Shown here: positions 9,363 to 21,694 of the stretch, one piece after another
How positions within the stretch are numbered: the first letter of the stretch is position 1
How the letters are laid out: the number at the start of each line of letters is the position of its first letter
Assembly: GCA_023512135.1 (NCBI GenBank)
Contig: JAIMAG010000011.1
Location: 28,076 to 92,075 of the forward strand
Length of the DNA stretch: 64,000 nucleotides
DNA from: Terriglobia bacterium
GTDB lineage: Bacteria; Acidobacteriota; Terriglobia; Acidiferrales; UBA7541
Direction: 5' to 3'
The notes under the pieces: generated by a model
What the model saw: only the letters and a program-made list of their open reading frames with translations
The model's database searches: none
What the model was told of the DNA's origin: nothing
Position numbers and translations under genes: made by a program

Positions 9363-10565
9363 ATGACCACGACGACACGACCGCAACTGCAATATTTGGC
9401 AGAGGAAATCGAGCAACTAAAGGCCAAGCATCTCTACTTCCGCCTGCGCGTGCTCGAGGGCGAGCAGAAGCCGATTGCCAGATTCGACGGGCGCGAAGTC
9501 ATCAACCTGAGCTCGAACAACTATCTCGGGCTGACCACGCACCGCGCACTGCGCCGCGCCGCAATCGAGGCCACGCGGCGCTACGGAGTGGGCTCGGGTG
9601 CGGTGCGCACCATCGCCGGCACGATGAAGATTCACATGGAGCTGGAAGAGCAGATTGCGCGCTTCAAGGGCACGGAGGCCTGCGTCGTGTTTCAGTCCGG
9701 CTTTGCGGCGAATGCCGGCACGGTGGCGGCGATTCTGGGCAAGGATGATCTGATCATCTCCGACCGGCTGAACCACGCTTCGATCATCGACGGGGCACGG
9801 CTCTCGAAGGCCACCATCCGCATCTACGAGCACAAGGACCTGGCCGACTGCGAACGAATCTGCCAGGAGACGCGCGACTGGCCGGGACGAAAACTGCTGA
9901 TCACCGATGGCGTGTTCTCGATGGATGGCGACATTGCGCCGTTGCCCCAGCTCTGCGAGCTGGCCGAGCGCTACCACTGCATCATGATGGTGGACGATGC
10001 GCATGCCTCGGGCGTGCTGGGCCGCGGCGGTCGCGGCACGGTGGACCACTTCGGCTGCCACGGCCGGGTGGACATTCAGGTCGGCACGCTGAGCAAGGCG
10101 ATCGGGGCGCTGGGCGGTTATGTGTGCGGGTCGCGGGAGCTGATCGAGTATCTCTATCACCGCGCGCGTCCGTTTCTGTTTTCCACTTCCCATCCACCGT
10201 CGGTCACCGCCACCTGCCAGGCGGCATTCGCTCTGCTCGATTCGGCCGAAGGCGATCGGCTGATCCGGAAGCTCTGGTCGAACACGAAGTTTTTCAAGCG
10301 GGGCCTGAAAAAACTCGGCTTCAACACGGGCATGAGCGAAACGCCGATCACGCCGGTGATCGTCGGCGACGCCGCCCGGGCATTCGAGTTTTCGCGGCGG
10401 CTGTTCGAGGCCGGAGTCTTTGCGCAGGCCGTCGGCTACCCGACCGTGCCGGAAGGACAGGCGCGCATTCGCACGATCGTCACGGCGGCGCACAAACGGG
10501 CCGACCTGGAACGTGCGCTGGAGATTCTGGGGCGCGTCGGACGCGAGATGGAGCTGATTCACTGA
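9363..10565 (+). CDS. kbl: glycine C-acetyltransferase (2-amino-3-ketobutyrate CoA ligase)
   Basis: A PLP enzyme that cleaves 2-amino-3-ketobutyrate with CoA to glycine and acetyl-CoA, consuming the unstable product of TDH. The 400-residue protein is a fold-type I alpha-oxoamine synthase: SSNNYLGL near the N-terminus, the substrate-site GSGAVRTI, FQSGFAAN, the PLP-ring Asp/His motif VDDAHASGVLG, and the Schiff-base lysine in TLSKAIGALGG (Lys245 by count). The family also contains KAPA and ALA synthases, but the neighbouring tdh favours kbl. A GGGGGA site precedes ATG 9363. Confidence 0.92.
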   Translation: MTTTTRPQLQYLAEEIEQLKAKHLYFRLRVLEGEQKPIARFDGREVINLSSNNYLGLTTHRALRRAAIEATRRYGVGSGAVRTIAGTMKIHMELEEQIARFKGTEACVVFQSGFAANAGTVAAILGKDDLIISDRLNHASIIDGARLSKATIRIYEHKDLADCERICQETRDWPGRKLLITDGVFSMDGDIAPLPQLCELAERYHCIMMVDDAHASGVLGRGGRGTVDHFGCHGRVDIQVGTLSKAIGALGGYVCGSRELIEYLYHRARPFLFSTSHPPSVTATCQAAFALLDSAEGDRLIRKLWSNTKFFKRGLKKLGFNTGMSETPITPVIVGDAARAFEFSRRLFEAGVFAQAVGYPTVPEGQARIRTIVTAAHKRADLERALEILGRVGREMELIH

Positions 10566-10693
10566 GCGCGGCAGCGGGCGACGGCACGTCCGGCTGTGGA
10601 AACCGGCGGAAAGAGGAACACGTCTGGGAAGTCTGGGCGGGGCGGAAAAAACCGCAGGCGCAATTCTGTGCTGTTCTCAGAAGGAGAGGTGTC

Positions 10694-13864
<3,171 letters not shown>

Positions 13865-13911
13865 CCGCAGGGGGACGCCGACACCCCGTCGGCGCAGAAA
13901 AAATACTTTAC

Positions 13912-13955
13912 AAGCTGCGCGTTTCCTCTTCGAGGTGCGCGCAGCTTTTTGTTTG
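13912..13955 (+). terminator. intrinsic terminator between convergent genes, probably bidirectional
   Basis: A perfect 10-bp stem, AAGCTGCGCG (13912-13921) and CGCGCAGCTT (13938-13947), a 16-base loop, then TTT and GTTT on the plus strand. On the minus strand a T run follows about 12 bases beyond the stem. It lies between the M14 gene (plus) and pheT (minus). Confidence 0.85.
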
Positions 13956-14004
13956 TGCAGGAAATTCAACCGGAGAAAGGGCAGTCGGCCGGAACAGACG
14001 GCGG

Positions 14005-16095
14005 TCACACCGTGCGCAGAACAGCGCCGAGTTGCTGGCCGAGCGCCTCTACGATGCGCACGACGAATTCGTTCACCTGTGCGTCGGTGAGGGTAGCGCG
14101 AAGGCTCTGAAAGGTAAGGCGCACCAGCAAAGAATACTTTCCCGGTGGAATCGTGCCGCCGTGAAAGCGATCGAGCGCTTCGATGCGCACCAGTTCGGGC
14201 AGGTCGAGCGCGCGGATGGTGTCGCGCACCTGCGCAAAGCGAACGGATCGGTCCAGCAGGAGCGAGAGATCGCGTTCGACAGCAGGAAACCGCGGGAGTT
14301 CGCGGAAACGGAGCGCAGCGCGGCGGGCCTCGTAGGCAGCGCAGAGGGGATCGAGCAGCAGCTCGGCGAGAAAGATTTCCTGCCGGAGCTTCAGCCGCGA
14401 GGTCAGGCGGCGATCGAGCATTCCGGCCACTCCGATTCCGCCGAAATCATCGCCGGCGGAGCAGAGCAGGCGCGCGCTCTGTTCCGGCGCCAGCCAGTCC
14501 GGCGCGCCCGGCTCCCACAGGAATCCGCCGACTCGTTCCCCCAGCGCCTCGAGGTCGCCCTTCAGGTCGGCAAACGAGAAGGCGCGCTCGGGCTCATGTA
14601 TGGATTTGCGGCGGGCTAGGCCAGTGGCGCCGACCGTGAGCACAGCCCGTTCGACGGGCTGGCCGTTGTGCAGCTCGTAGCTGCGTCCGAATTCGAACAA
14701 GCGCAGGTTCCGCTGGCCGTGATTCAGGTTCCATTCCAGCACATCCACCATGCTGACAATTCCGCTGCGGCGCATCTGCGAAGTTTCGGCCGAGAGGGGA
14801 TTGGCGATGGGCACGGGCTGGCGCTGCGGGGGCGCGAACAGGGCGTCGCGGTCCGGATGGACGAGCGGGCTGGCGATGATTTCGTCGTAGCCGAGTGCGA
14901 GCAGGGTGGCGCGCAGCTCGGCGAGGGCTTCGGCGTGGGGACGGAGCTGCGCCGGCTGGCGCGCGGGAGGCATGCGCGCGGGGAAGCGGTCGTAGCCGTA
15001 GTGGCGGGCGACCTCTTCGATCAGGTCGATTTCGCGGGTGACGTCGTGGCGCCAGGTGGGACGGACGCATTCCCAGGCGGCCATCAGCGAGCCGGCTCGG
15101 CCGCGAGTTTCATCCACCCGGACGGGAGCAAAGCCAAGCGCAGAAAGGATCGCTTCGATTTCGCGGTCCGGCACATCGGCGCCCATGACGCGGAGCAGCT
15201 CGCGGCGGGTGAGGAGGAGTTTCTGGCGTTCGGGCGGGCGCGGATAGACGTCCACGACGCCTGCGAGGACTTCTCCACCGGCGAGCTCGTGGATCAGCTC
15301 GGCGCAGCGGCGCGAGGCCAGCTCGGCCATCTCCGGGTCCATGCCGCGTTCGAAACGCGTGGAGGCCTCCGTGCGCAGTCCGAGGGCGCGGGCGGTGCGG
15401 CGGATCGAGACGGGATCGAACCAGGCGCATTCGAGCAGCACGTTTTTCGTCTCGAGTGCGATTTCGCTGGCCGCCCCGCCCATCACGCCGGCAATGCCCT
15501 GCGGGTGTTCGGCGTCGGCGACAACGAGCATTTCCGGCGTGAGCTTGCGCTCAATGCCGTCCAGCGTGGTGATGCGCTCACCGGGCCGGGCGCGGCGGAC
15601 GACAATGCGGCCCCCGCTCAGGCGGTCCAGGTCGAAGGCGTGCAGCGGATGGCCGAGTTCGAACATGACATAGTTCGTGGCATCCACGATGTTGTTGATG
15701 GACGCCTGGCCGAGCGCTTCCAGCCGCTCGCGCAACCAGGCCGGTGAAGGCCCCACCCGAACACCGCGAATCACCCGGGCGGTGAAGCGCGCGCAGAGCT
15801 CGGGCGCTTCGATGGTGACGCTGGTGGCGGCCGCGGCCTGTTCCCGCGCTTCGTTCAGTTTCGGCTGGATGCGCTTCAGAGAGGCGCGGAACGCGGTCGC
15901 CGCTTCCCGGGCCAGGCCGTAGTGGCCCAGGCAGTCGGGGCGGTTCGTGGTCAGATCCACTTCGAAGCGCGGGCCGGCCGGGGAATCTTCCACAGCATCC
16001 ACGGTGATGCCGGCGGCGGAGAGCGCAGCGCGGAGTTGCTCCGGCGAAGCCGGCAGCTCCACGAATTCGAGCATCCATGCGTAAAGAGCTTTCAT
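14005..16095 (-). CDS. pheT: phenylalanine--tRNA ligase beta subunit, short form
   Basis: Beta subunit of the alpha2-beta2 enzyme that charges tRNA-Phe; it carries editing and tRNA-binding functions. At 696 residues it is about 100 shorter than the E. coli protein. The N-terminal segment runs from AGITVDAVED straight into FEVDLTTNRPDCLGHYG, so the EMAP-like tRNA-binding domain is absent. The B3/B4 editing region, the B5 domain and the C-terminal ferredoxin-fold anticodon-binding domain (RFPAVERDLSLL onward) are present. ATG 16095 overlaps the pheS stop by one base (TGATG), so translation is coupled. Confidence 0.93.
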   Translation of the reverse strand: MKALYAWMLEFVELPASPEQLRAALSAAGITVDAVEDSPAGPRFEVDLTTNRPDCLGHYGLAREAATAFRASLKRIQPKLNEAREQAAAATSVTIEAPELCARFTARVIRGVRVGPSPAWLRERLEALGQASINNIVDATNYVMFELGHPLHAFDLDRLSGGRIVVRRARPGERITTLDGIERKLTPEMLVVADAEHPQGIAGVMGGAASEIALETKNVLLECAWFDPVSIRRTARALGLRTEASTRFERGMDPEMAELASRRCAELIHELAGGEVLAGVVDVYPRPPERQKLLLTRRELLRVMGADVPDREIEAILSALGFAPVRVDETRGRAGSLMAAWECVRPTWRHDVTREIDLIEEVARHYGYDRFPARMPPARQPAQLRPHAEALAELRATLLALGYDEIIASPLVHPDRDALFAPPQRQPVPIANPLSAETSQMRRSGIVSMVDVLEWNLNHGQRNLRLFEFGRSYELHNGQPVERAVLTVGATGLARRKSIHEPERAFSFADLKGDLEALGERVGGFLWEPGAPDWLAPEQSARLLCSAGDDFGGIGVAGMLDRRLTSRLKLRQEIFLAELLLDPLCAAYEARRAALRFRELPRFPAVERDLSLLLDRSVRFAQVRDTIRALDLPELVRIEALDRFHGGTIPPGKYSLLVRLTFQSLRATLTDAQVNEFVVRIVEALGQQLGAVLRTV

Positions 16096-17174
16096 CAGCG
16101 GAACTGGCGCAGGAAGCGCACGTCGTTCTGGAAAAACAACTGAATATCGTTGATGCCGTACTTCAGCATGGCCATGCGCTCCACGCCCATGCCGAAGGCG
16201 AACCCGGAGAATTTTTTCGCGTCGTACTGCACGAAGCCGTACACGGCCGGGTCCACCATGCCGGCGCCGCAGAGCTCGATCCAGCCGGACTGTTTGCACA
16301 GGCGACAGCCGGCACCCTGACAGACGAAACAACTGCCGTAGACATCGGCCGAAGGCTCGGTGAAGGGGAAGTAGCTGGGCTGCAGGCGCGTTTTCACCTT
16401 GGGTCCGAAGAATTCTCTGACGAAGTAGTCCATCACGCCGCGGAAGTCGCAGAAGGTGATGTCCGTATCCACGGCCAGACCTTCGACCTGGTAGAAGGCG
16501 AAAGCGTGTGTGGCGTCGGGGTTGTCGTGGCGATAGACCTTGCCGGGAACGATGATCCGCACCGGGGGCTGATGCTGTTCCATCCAGCGGATTTGCATCG
16601 GCGAGGTGTGCGTGCGCAGCAGCAACTCACCCGGCCGCGGCGTTTGGACGTACAGTGTATCCCACATATCGCGCGCGGGGTGGTCGGCCGGGATGTTCAG
16701 GGCTTCGAAGTTGTAGTACGGAGTTTCGATTTCCGGCCCGTCCACGACGGTGAAGCCGATGCGCAGAAAGATTTGCTGGATTTCGTCCAGCACCTGGCCG
16801 AGGATGTGCCGCACGCCGAGGTAGCGTTCGAGGCCCGGGAGGGAGAGGTCGGGCTGCTCGGCCGGCTCTGCGGCGCGCGCAAGCGCCGGGGACTGCTGCA
16901 GGGTTTGCTCAACGTGCTGCCGCAGGGCATTCAGGAGCTGGCCGATGGCGCGCTTCAGCTCCGGCGGTGCCGGCTGGAGCCAGTTTTCGGTGATCTGCCG
17001 GATCCGGCCGGATTTGCGACCCACCCAGGCCACCCGCAGGGCTTCCCAGGCTGCCTCGTCGTGCGCTTCGGCAGCAGCGCGGTCGAATTCCGCACGCAGA
17101 GCTGCGAACAGCGCCTCCAGCTGGGCTGGCTCGGCCACGCCCAGTTCGGCAAGTGATTTCCGTGTGTCGGTCAC
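16095..17174 (-). CDS. pheS: phenylalanine--tRNA ligase alpha subunit
   Basis: Catalytic alpha subunit, 359 residues: an N-terminal coiled-coil arm followed by the class II core. Motif 2 appears as GKVYRHDNPDATHAFAFYQVEG and motif 3 near GFAFGMGVERMAMLKYGI. The stretch SYFPFTEPSADVY is typical of PheS. A four-Cys cluster (SCFVCQGAGCRLCKQSGW) near residue 290 could bind zinc, as in some bacterial PheS proteins. GTG 17174 is chosen because longer forms would overlap rplT. The gene lies 91 bp after rplT in the usual infC-rpmI-rplT-pheS-pheT order. Confidence 0.93.
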   Translation of the reverse strand: MTDTRKSLAELGVAEPAQLEALFAALRAEFDRAAAEAHDEAAWEALRVAWVGRKSGRIRQITENWLQPAPPELKRAIGQLLNALRQHVEQTLQQSPALARAAEPAEQPDLSLPGLERYLGVRHILGQVLDEIQQIFLRIGFTVVDGPEIETPYYNFEALNIPADHPARDMWDTLYVQTPRPGELLLRTHTSPMQIRWMEQHQPPVRIIVPGKVYRHDNPDATHAFAFYQVEGLAVDTDITFCDFRGVMDYFVREFFGPKVKTRLQPSYFPFTEPSADVYGSCFVCQGAGCRLCKQSGWIELCGAGMVDPAVYGFVQYDAKKFSGFAFGMGVERMAMLKYGINDIQLFFQNDVRFLRQFR

Positions 17175-17265
17175 AGTGGTTCGGTCGCCCCAGTACGCCC
17201 GCAGGCGCAAAAGATTACACCAAAGCCCGGAAAAACGCGCAGCGGAGCCTGCTTGCCGGGCGGCG

Positions 17266-17625
17266 CTAGCCGGCCGCAGCCTGTTTGGCCTGGGCAGCCA
17301 GCTGGGCGAAGGCTTCGGCATCGCGCACGGCGATGTCTGCCAGTACCTTGCGGTCGAGTTCAATGCCACTCTTCTTCAGCCCGTGGATGAATTGGCTGTA
17401 GGAGAGGCCGTTCGTGCGGGCGGCCGCGCCGATGCGTTGAATCCAGAGCCGGCGGAACTGGCGCTTGCGCTGCCGGCGGTCGCGGTAGGCGTAGCGCAGG
17501 GCGCGCTCGACCGATTCTTTCGCCGCGCGGTACAGCTTGCTTTTGGTCAGGAAATATCCTTTGGCGCGCTTCAGGTATTTTTTGCGGCGGGCGCGCCGTT
17601 TGGTGCCGCGTTTGACTCTGGCCAT
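17266..17625 (-). CDS. rplT: 50S ribosomal protein L20
   Basis: A 119-residue basic protein starting [16 protein letters not shown] and containing [16 protein letters not shown], typical of L20, which binds 23S rRNA early in assembly. ATG 17625 has AAGGAG upstream. It is located 246 bp downstream of rpmI. In other bacteria L20 represses this operon by binding a leader; no obvious copy of that structure was identified here. Confidence 0.96.
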   Translation of the reverse strand: MARVKRGTKRRARRKKYLKRAKGYFLTKSKLYRAAKESVERALRYAYRDRRQRKRQFRRLWIQRIGAAARTNGLSYSQFIHGLKKSGIELDRKVLADIAVRDAEAFAQLAAQAKQAAAG

Positions 17626-17871
17626 TTCGGCTCTCCTTGGCTTTGTTGTCGGACGTTCCGGAGACAGACGTGGCAGGAGGCGGGCGCTCCGGCCGCAGTG
17701 GCCCGCGATGCCACGGGTTTGTCTCACAGATGCCCGCAAGCGGCAGCTAGCCGCTTCTCAGCCGGCAGGCACCCGTGTGCGCACTGCCTGGCTGCGGCAC
17801 GCAGCGCCGCGAGTTTCTGCGGCGCGCGTGTGCGGGAACGATGGGCGGTATGCCGCCGCCCGGAAAAAATT
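17626..17871 (-). other. spacer between rpmI and rplT
   Basis: A 246-bp gap, unusually long for the rpmI-rplT junction. It carries no ORF with a gene-like look and no clear terminator. It could hold a translational control structure for L20, but none was demonstrated by eye. Confidence 0.35.
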
Positions 17872-18090
17872 CTATGCGTAGGGCAGCATCGCGCGAACGT
17901 TGCGCGCGTCCGCGGGATGCACGGCAGCAGCTTTGCGCAGGCGCCGGATGCGCTTGGCCGGTTTGGTACTCAGCAAGTGACGCTTGTGCGAGCGTCGACG
18001 CAGCAGCTTACCTCCGGCGGTCACCTTAAAGCGCTTGGCGGCGCCGCGATGCGTCTTGATTTTCAGCTTCGTTTTTGGTTTGCGAGCCAT
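17872..18090 (-). CDS. rpmI: 50S ribosomal protein L35
   Basis: A 72-residue basic protein of the large ribosomal subunit: KTKLKIKTHRGAAKRFKVT at the N-terminus and the RRRSHKRHLLSTKPAKR core are diagnostic of L35. It begins 31 bases after infC on the same strand, with a GGAGAG site upstream of ATG 18090. The C-terminus is a few residues longer than usual. Confidence 0.96.
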   Translation of the reverse strand: MARKPKTKLKIKTHRGAAKRFKVTAGGKLLRRRSHKRHLLSTKPAKRIRRLRKAAAVHPADARNVRAMLPYA

Positions 18091-18121
18091 GCCGGGCTCT
18101 CCTCGGTGAACGTGCGCTGGC

Positions 18122-18733
18122 CTATCCGGCGGGCGGCGATTCCTGCGCCGCGCTGCCCGGCTGGGCGCCGGAAGTGCTGCGGCGACTGAGCCCCTTTTTG
18201 GGAGCCAGCAGGGCGAACAGAATATTGGCCTCCATACGCGGAGGCATTTCCACCTGCGCCACGTGCTCCAAATCTTTGAGCAGGCGCTGCATTTTTTCTC
18301 GGCCCACTTCCGGGTGCGCCATTTCGCGGCCGCGGTGGAAAATCATCACCCGCACTTTCAGGCCGCGGGAGAGGAATTCCTCGATATGGTTTTTGCGCAC
18401 CTGATAGTCGTGTTCGGCGGTGGAGGGGCGCAGCTTGATTTCTTTGATCTGTCCCGCACGCTGGTGTTTGCGCTGTTCGTGCTCCTTTTTGCTCTGCTGG
18501 TAGCGGTAGCGCCCGTAGTCCACGATTTTGCAGACGGGAGGATCGGCGTTGGGCGAAATTTCCACCAGGTCCAGCCCGGCTTCGCGCGCCAGCTTGAGCG
18601 CTTCGTGCGGCGGCATGACGCCGAGCTGGTTGCCCTCCTCGTCGATCACGCGGACTTCGCGCGCGCGAATGCGTTCATTCACCCGGATGCGGTCCGGAGC
18701 CATCCGGGGACCACGAAAGAAACGCTGCTGGAT
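18122..18733 (-). CDS. infC: translation initiation factor IF-3, probable ATC start codon
   Basis: IF-3 binds the 30S subunit and checks start-codon pairing. The protein has RVNERIRAREVRVIDEEG at the start of the N-domain, the DYGRYRYQQSKKEHEQRKHQ linker and the C-domain HRGREMAHPEVG. The strongest ribosome site, GGAGGTGGG, sits immediately before an ATC codon at 18733, giving QQRFFRGPR before the first ATG (18703). In many bacteria infC uses a rare ATT or ATC start for autoregulation, so ATC is taken as the start (203 residues). A low-complexity tail of ~25 residues (SAAQESPPAG end) is extra. Upstream alternatives at 18790 lack a site. Confidence 0.85.
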   Translation of the reverse strand: MQQRFFRGPRMAPDRIRVNERIRAREVRVIDEEGNQLGVMPPHEALKLAREAGLDLVEISPNADPPVCKIVDYGRYRYQQSKKEHEQRKHQRAGQIKEIKLRPSTAEHDYQVRKNHIEEFLSRGLKVRVMIFHRGREMAHPEVGREKMQRLLKDLEHVAQVEMPPRMEANILFALLAPKKGLSRRSTSGAQPGSAAQESPPAG

Positions 18734-18747
18734 AGGCCCACCTCCGG

Positions 18748-18773
18748 AAACAAAAGGGCCGCACAAACGCGGC
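18748..18773 (-). promoter_or_regulatory. hairpin with T-rich tract in the infC leader, possible attenuator
   Basis: On the minus strand GCCGC-GTTTGT-GCGGC (18773-18758) is followed by CCTTTTGTTT, then directly by the infC ribosome site. The 5-bp stem is short but GC-only. It lies between the candidate promoter and infC, so it could act as an attenuator or simply be leader structure. Confidence 0.35.
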
Positions 18774-18843
18774 ACCTGCGGGAGCCCCACCCCAACGTGA
18801 GGTCCGCCCCCGTCCCGCCCATCGGGCTGGGCACGGGGCGTTC

Positions 18844-18874
18844 AGTATACCACGGGGTCGGCGCGAAGCGGCAA
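18844..18874 (-). promoter_or_regulatory. candidate promoter of the infC-rpmI-rplT-pheST operon
   Basis: On the minus strand TTGCCG (18874-18869) and TATACT (18849-18844) are separated by 19 bases, in the gap between thrS and infC. The -10 is good; the spacing is slightly long. Confidence 0.5.
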
Positions 18875-18889
18875 GCGAAACCGGCAGAG

Positions 18890-20854
18890 TCAGCGCACGG
18901 CCCGAGATTCGACTTCGCGACGGAGGTCGCCGAGAAACTCGGTCAGCGGGCGCGCGCCCAGGTCCCCGCCCGAGCGGTGGCGAACGCTGACGGTGCCGGC
19001 CGCCTGCTCGCGAGCGCCCACGACGAGCATATAGGGAATTTTGGCGAGCTGGGCATCGCGGATGCGGGCCTGAAGTTTTTCGTTCCGGTTGTCCAGTTCG
19101 GCGCGGAAGCCGGCTGCCTGCAGTTGCCCGGTGACCTGGCGGGCATAGGCTTCGAACTTTTCGCTGAGCGGGAGCACGACGGCCTGCACCGGGGCGAGCC
19201 ACGCGGGGAAGGCACCGGCATAGTGTTCGATGAGCACGCCGAAGAACCGTTCGACCGAACCCCACAGGGCACGGTGCACCATGACCGGCTGCTGCCGGGT
19301 GCCGTCCTCGGCGACGTATTCCAACCCGAAGCGACGGGGCAGGTTGAAATCGAACTGCACGGTGGAAAGCTGCCAGGGCCGGCCGATGGCATCGAACAGC
19401 TTGACGTCGATCTTGGGTCCGTAGAAGACGGCTTCGCCGGGCATGGTGCGGAAGGGGATGCGCATCTGTTCCAGGGTGTGACGGAGGGCCTGTTCGGCCC
19501 GTTCCCATTCTTCTTCGGTGCCGGCGTATTTTTCCGGGTTCGCGGGATCGCGGGCGGAAAGCTCAACTTCGAACTGGTCGAAGCCGAAGGTGCGCAGCAC
19601 AGCCTGGGCGAAATCCAGCGCTCCGGCGATTTCCTGTTCCAGTTGCGCGGGCGTGCAGAAGATGTGCGCGTCGTCCTGGGTGAAGCCGCGCACGCGCAGC
19701 AGCCCGTGGAGCACGCCGGAGCGCTCGTAGCGGTAGACGGTGCCGAGCTCGGCCAGTCGCAGGGGCAGCTCGCGATAGCTGCGCAGGCGGGACTTGTAGA
19801 TCAGGATGTGTCCCGGACAGTTCATCGGCTTCAACTGGTAGAGTCCTTTTTCGACCTCCATCGGGCCGAACATGTTCTCGCGGTAGAAGTCGGTGTGGCC
19901 GCTGGTCTCCCAGAGTTCGCGGCGCATGGCGTGCGGGGTGAAAACCAGATGGTAGCCGCGGCGCAGATGTTCTTCGCGGGACCAGTCTTCCATGATTTTC
20001 CGCACCAGGCCGCCCTTGGGATGCCAGAAAATCAGGCCCGGGCCGGCCGCATCCTGAATGCTGAACAGGTCGAGTTCGGGGCCGAGCCGGCGGTGGTCGC
20101 GCCGGCGAGCCTCCTCCAGACGGTGCAGGTAGGCATCGAGCTCCGCCTGAGTGAAGAAACAGGCACCATAGATCCGCTGCATCTGCGGATTGCCTTCCTG
20201 GCCCTTCCAGTACGCGCCGGCGACGTTCATCAGTTTGAAGGCCCGGATGCGTCCCATCGAAGGGATGTGCGGGCCGCGGCAGAAGTCGATGAACTTGCCG
20301 GTCACGTAGAAGGAGACCATCGGCTCGGAAGCTTTCTCTTCGACCAGCTCGCACTTGAAGGGCTGGCCCTGTTCGCGGTAGAGCCGCAGGGCTTCGTCTT
20401 TGGGCAGCAGGCGCCGTTCGTTGGGCAGGTCGCGCTCGGCGAGTTCACGCATTTTGGCTTCGATTCTTTCCAGGTCTTCCTGCGTGAACGGCTCGTTGCG
20501 CAGGAATTCGTAGAAAAAGCCGTACTCGATCGGCGGGCCGATGCCGAGCTTGACGTCGGGGAACAGCTCGAGTACAGCGGCAGCCAGCAGGTGCGCCGCC
20601 GAGTGGCGGAAGACCTCCAGGGCCTCGGGATCCTTCTCGGTGAGGATCTGCAGACGCACGTCGGCTTCGAGCGGACGGGTCAGGTCGATCAGCTCGGAGT
20701 CGCCGTTGCGCTGGATGCGGGCAACGAGCGCCTGCTCGGCGAGCCGCGGCGAAATCTGCCGCGCAATGTCCAGCGGGGTGGTACCGCGAGGCACGTGCCG
20801 CTCGGAACCGTCCGGCAGGGTAATTTTTATGGCCGCTTCGGTGTTGGTGGTCAT
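18890..20854 (-). CDS. thrS: threonine--tRNA ligase
   Basis: Charges tRNA-Thr. The 654-residue protein has an N-terminal TGS domain (KITLPDGSERHVPRGTTPLDIA), the editing domain with HSAAHLLAAA and the class II core. The zinc ligands seen in ThrRS are present: Cys in MNCPGHI, His downstream, and His in VHRALWGSVERFFG. The anticodon-binding domain ends the protein (GDLGARPLTEFL). ATG 20854 is preceded by AGAAAGAAG, a weak site. It sits upstream of infC, a common bacterial order, but infC appears to have its own promoter as well. Confidence 0.95.
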   Translation of the reverse strand: MTTNTEAAIKITLPDGSERHVPRGTTPLDIARQISPRLAEQALVARIQRNGDSELIDLTRPLEADVRLQILTEKDPEALEVFRHSAAHLLAAAVLELFPDVKLGIGPPIEYGFFYEFLRNEPFTQEDLERIEAKMRELAERDLPNERRLLPKDEALRLYREQGQPFKCELVEEKASEPMVSFYVTGKFIDFCRGPHIPSMGRIRAFKLMNVAGAYWKGQEGNPQMQRIYGACFFTQAELDAYLHRLEEARRRDHRRLGPELDLFSIQDAAGPGLIFWHPKGGLVRKIMEDWSREEHLRRGYHLVFTPHAMRRELWETSGHTDFYRENMFGPMEVEKGLYQLKPMNCPGHILIYKSRLRSYRELPLRLAELGTVYRYERSGVLHGLLRVRGFTQDDAHIFCTPAQLEQEIAGALDFAQAVLRTFGFDQFEVELSARDPANPEKYAGTEEEWERAEQALRHTLEQMRIPFRTMPGEAVFYGPKIDVKLFDAIGRPWQLSTVQFDFNLPRRFGLEYVAEDGTRQQPVMVHRALWGSVERFFGVLIEHYAGAFPAWLAPVQAVVLPLSEKFEAYARQVTGQLQAAGFRAELDNRNEKLQARIRDAQLAKIPYMLVVGAREQAAGTVSVRHRSGGDLGARPLTEFLGDLRREVESRAVR

Positions 20855-21012
20855 CGGGTGTTGCGTGCTTCTTTCTCGCCCACGATCGGCAGAACTTCCA
20901 CTCAGAACACCGAAGCTTACCATGCGCCGCCAAGCAGGTGTAGCGCCCCTCTTCGGGCAGAGGAAACGGAACCACTCAAAGCAGGGCGGGGCCGGGGAAG
21001 CCGCGGCGGAAG

Positions 21013-21570
21013 TCAGAAGCGAATCTGGACGTCGGCGCGCTCTTCCGGTGCGGCCTGGAACAGCGGTTTCGGGGTGTAGTGCAGCAGGCGGGCGACGAAG
21101 ACGTCGGGCAACTGCTGGATGCGGATGTTGTAGGTGTTCACGGCGTCGTTGTACAGCTCGCGGCGGTCAGCGATTTGCGATTCGAGCTGGCTGATGCGGC
21201 CCTGCAGGTGGAGAAACGTCTGATTGGCCTTCAGCTCGGGATAGTTTTCGGCCACGGCAAACAGCGTCTTCAGCGCCTGCTGGGACTGCTGGTTGGCTTC
21301 GAGCTTGCCTTCGATCGTGGTGGCCCCGAGCCAGCGGGTGCGTGCGTCCACGATTTTCTGCAGCGTTTCCTGCTCGTACTGCATGTAGCCCTTGCAGGTC
21401 TCCACCAGCTTGGGCAGCTCGTCGAAGCGTTGCTTGAGCAGAACGTCGATGTTCGACCAGGCCCGGTCGCATTCGTTGCGGATGGCCACCAGCGAGTTGT
21501 ACACGATGACGAAGTACAGCACCAGGCCGAGGACAACAAAAAGAACGATCGCCAGCAACAGCAGGGTCAT
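21013..21570 (-). CDS. LemA family membrane-anchored protein (second of two)
   Basis: A 185-residue protein with one N-terminal transmembrane helix (TLLLLAIVLFVVLGLVLYFV) and a long helical periplasmic or cytoplasmic domain. LemA hallmarks are present: YNSLVAIRNECDRAWSNIDVLLKQR, DELPKLVETCKGYM, FAVAENYPELKAN and the C-terminal YNIRIQQLPD. The function of LemA proteins is not established. It lies 124 bp downstream of a second LemA gene of similar sequence and shares its strand. ATG 21570 has GAGGAG upstream. Confidence 0.9.
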   Translation of the reverse strand: MTLLLLAIVLFVVLGLVLYFVIVYNSLVAIRNECDRAWSNIDVLLKQRFDELPKLVETCKGYMQYEQETLQKIVDARTRWLGATTIEGKLEANQQSQQALKTLFAVAENYPELKANQTFLHLQGRISQLESQIADRRELYNDAVNTYNIRIQQLPDVFVARLLHYTPKPLFQAAPEERADVQIRF

Positions 21571-21694
21571 CGGCTCCTCCAGCAAAGTACCGCGAACACA
21601 CAGATGCAAACCGCCTGCTCGTTCAGACGCACCGGGCCGGCCGAGCCCCCGGCCTCCGCCCTCGGCCGGTTGCGGCTGCCGAATGGCCCATTTC

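Noticed and set aside
18263..21079. Long plus-strand open frame (938 codons) opposite infC and thrS
   Set aside because: infC and thrS are unmistakable on the minus strand; the plus frame has no recognisable domain and a composition typical of antisense frames.
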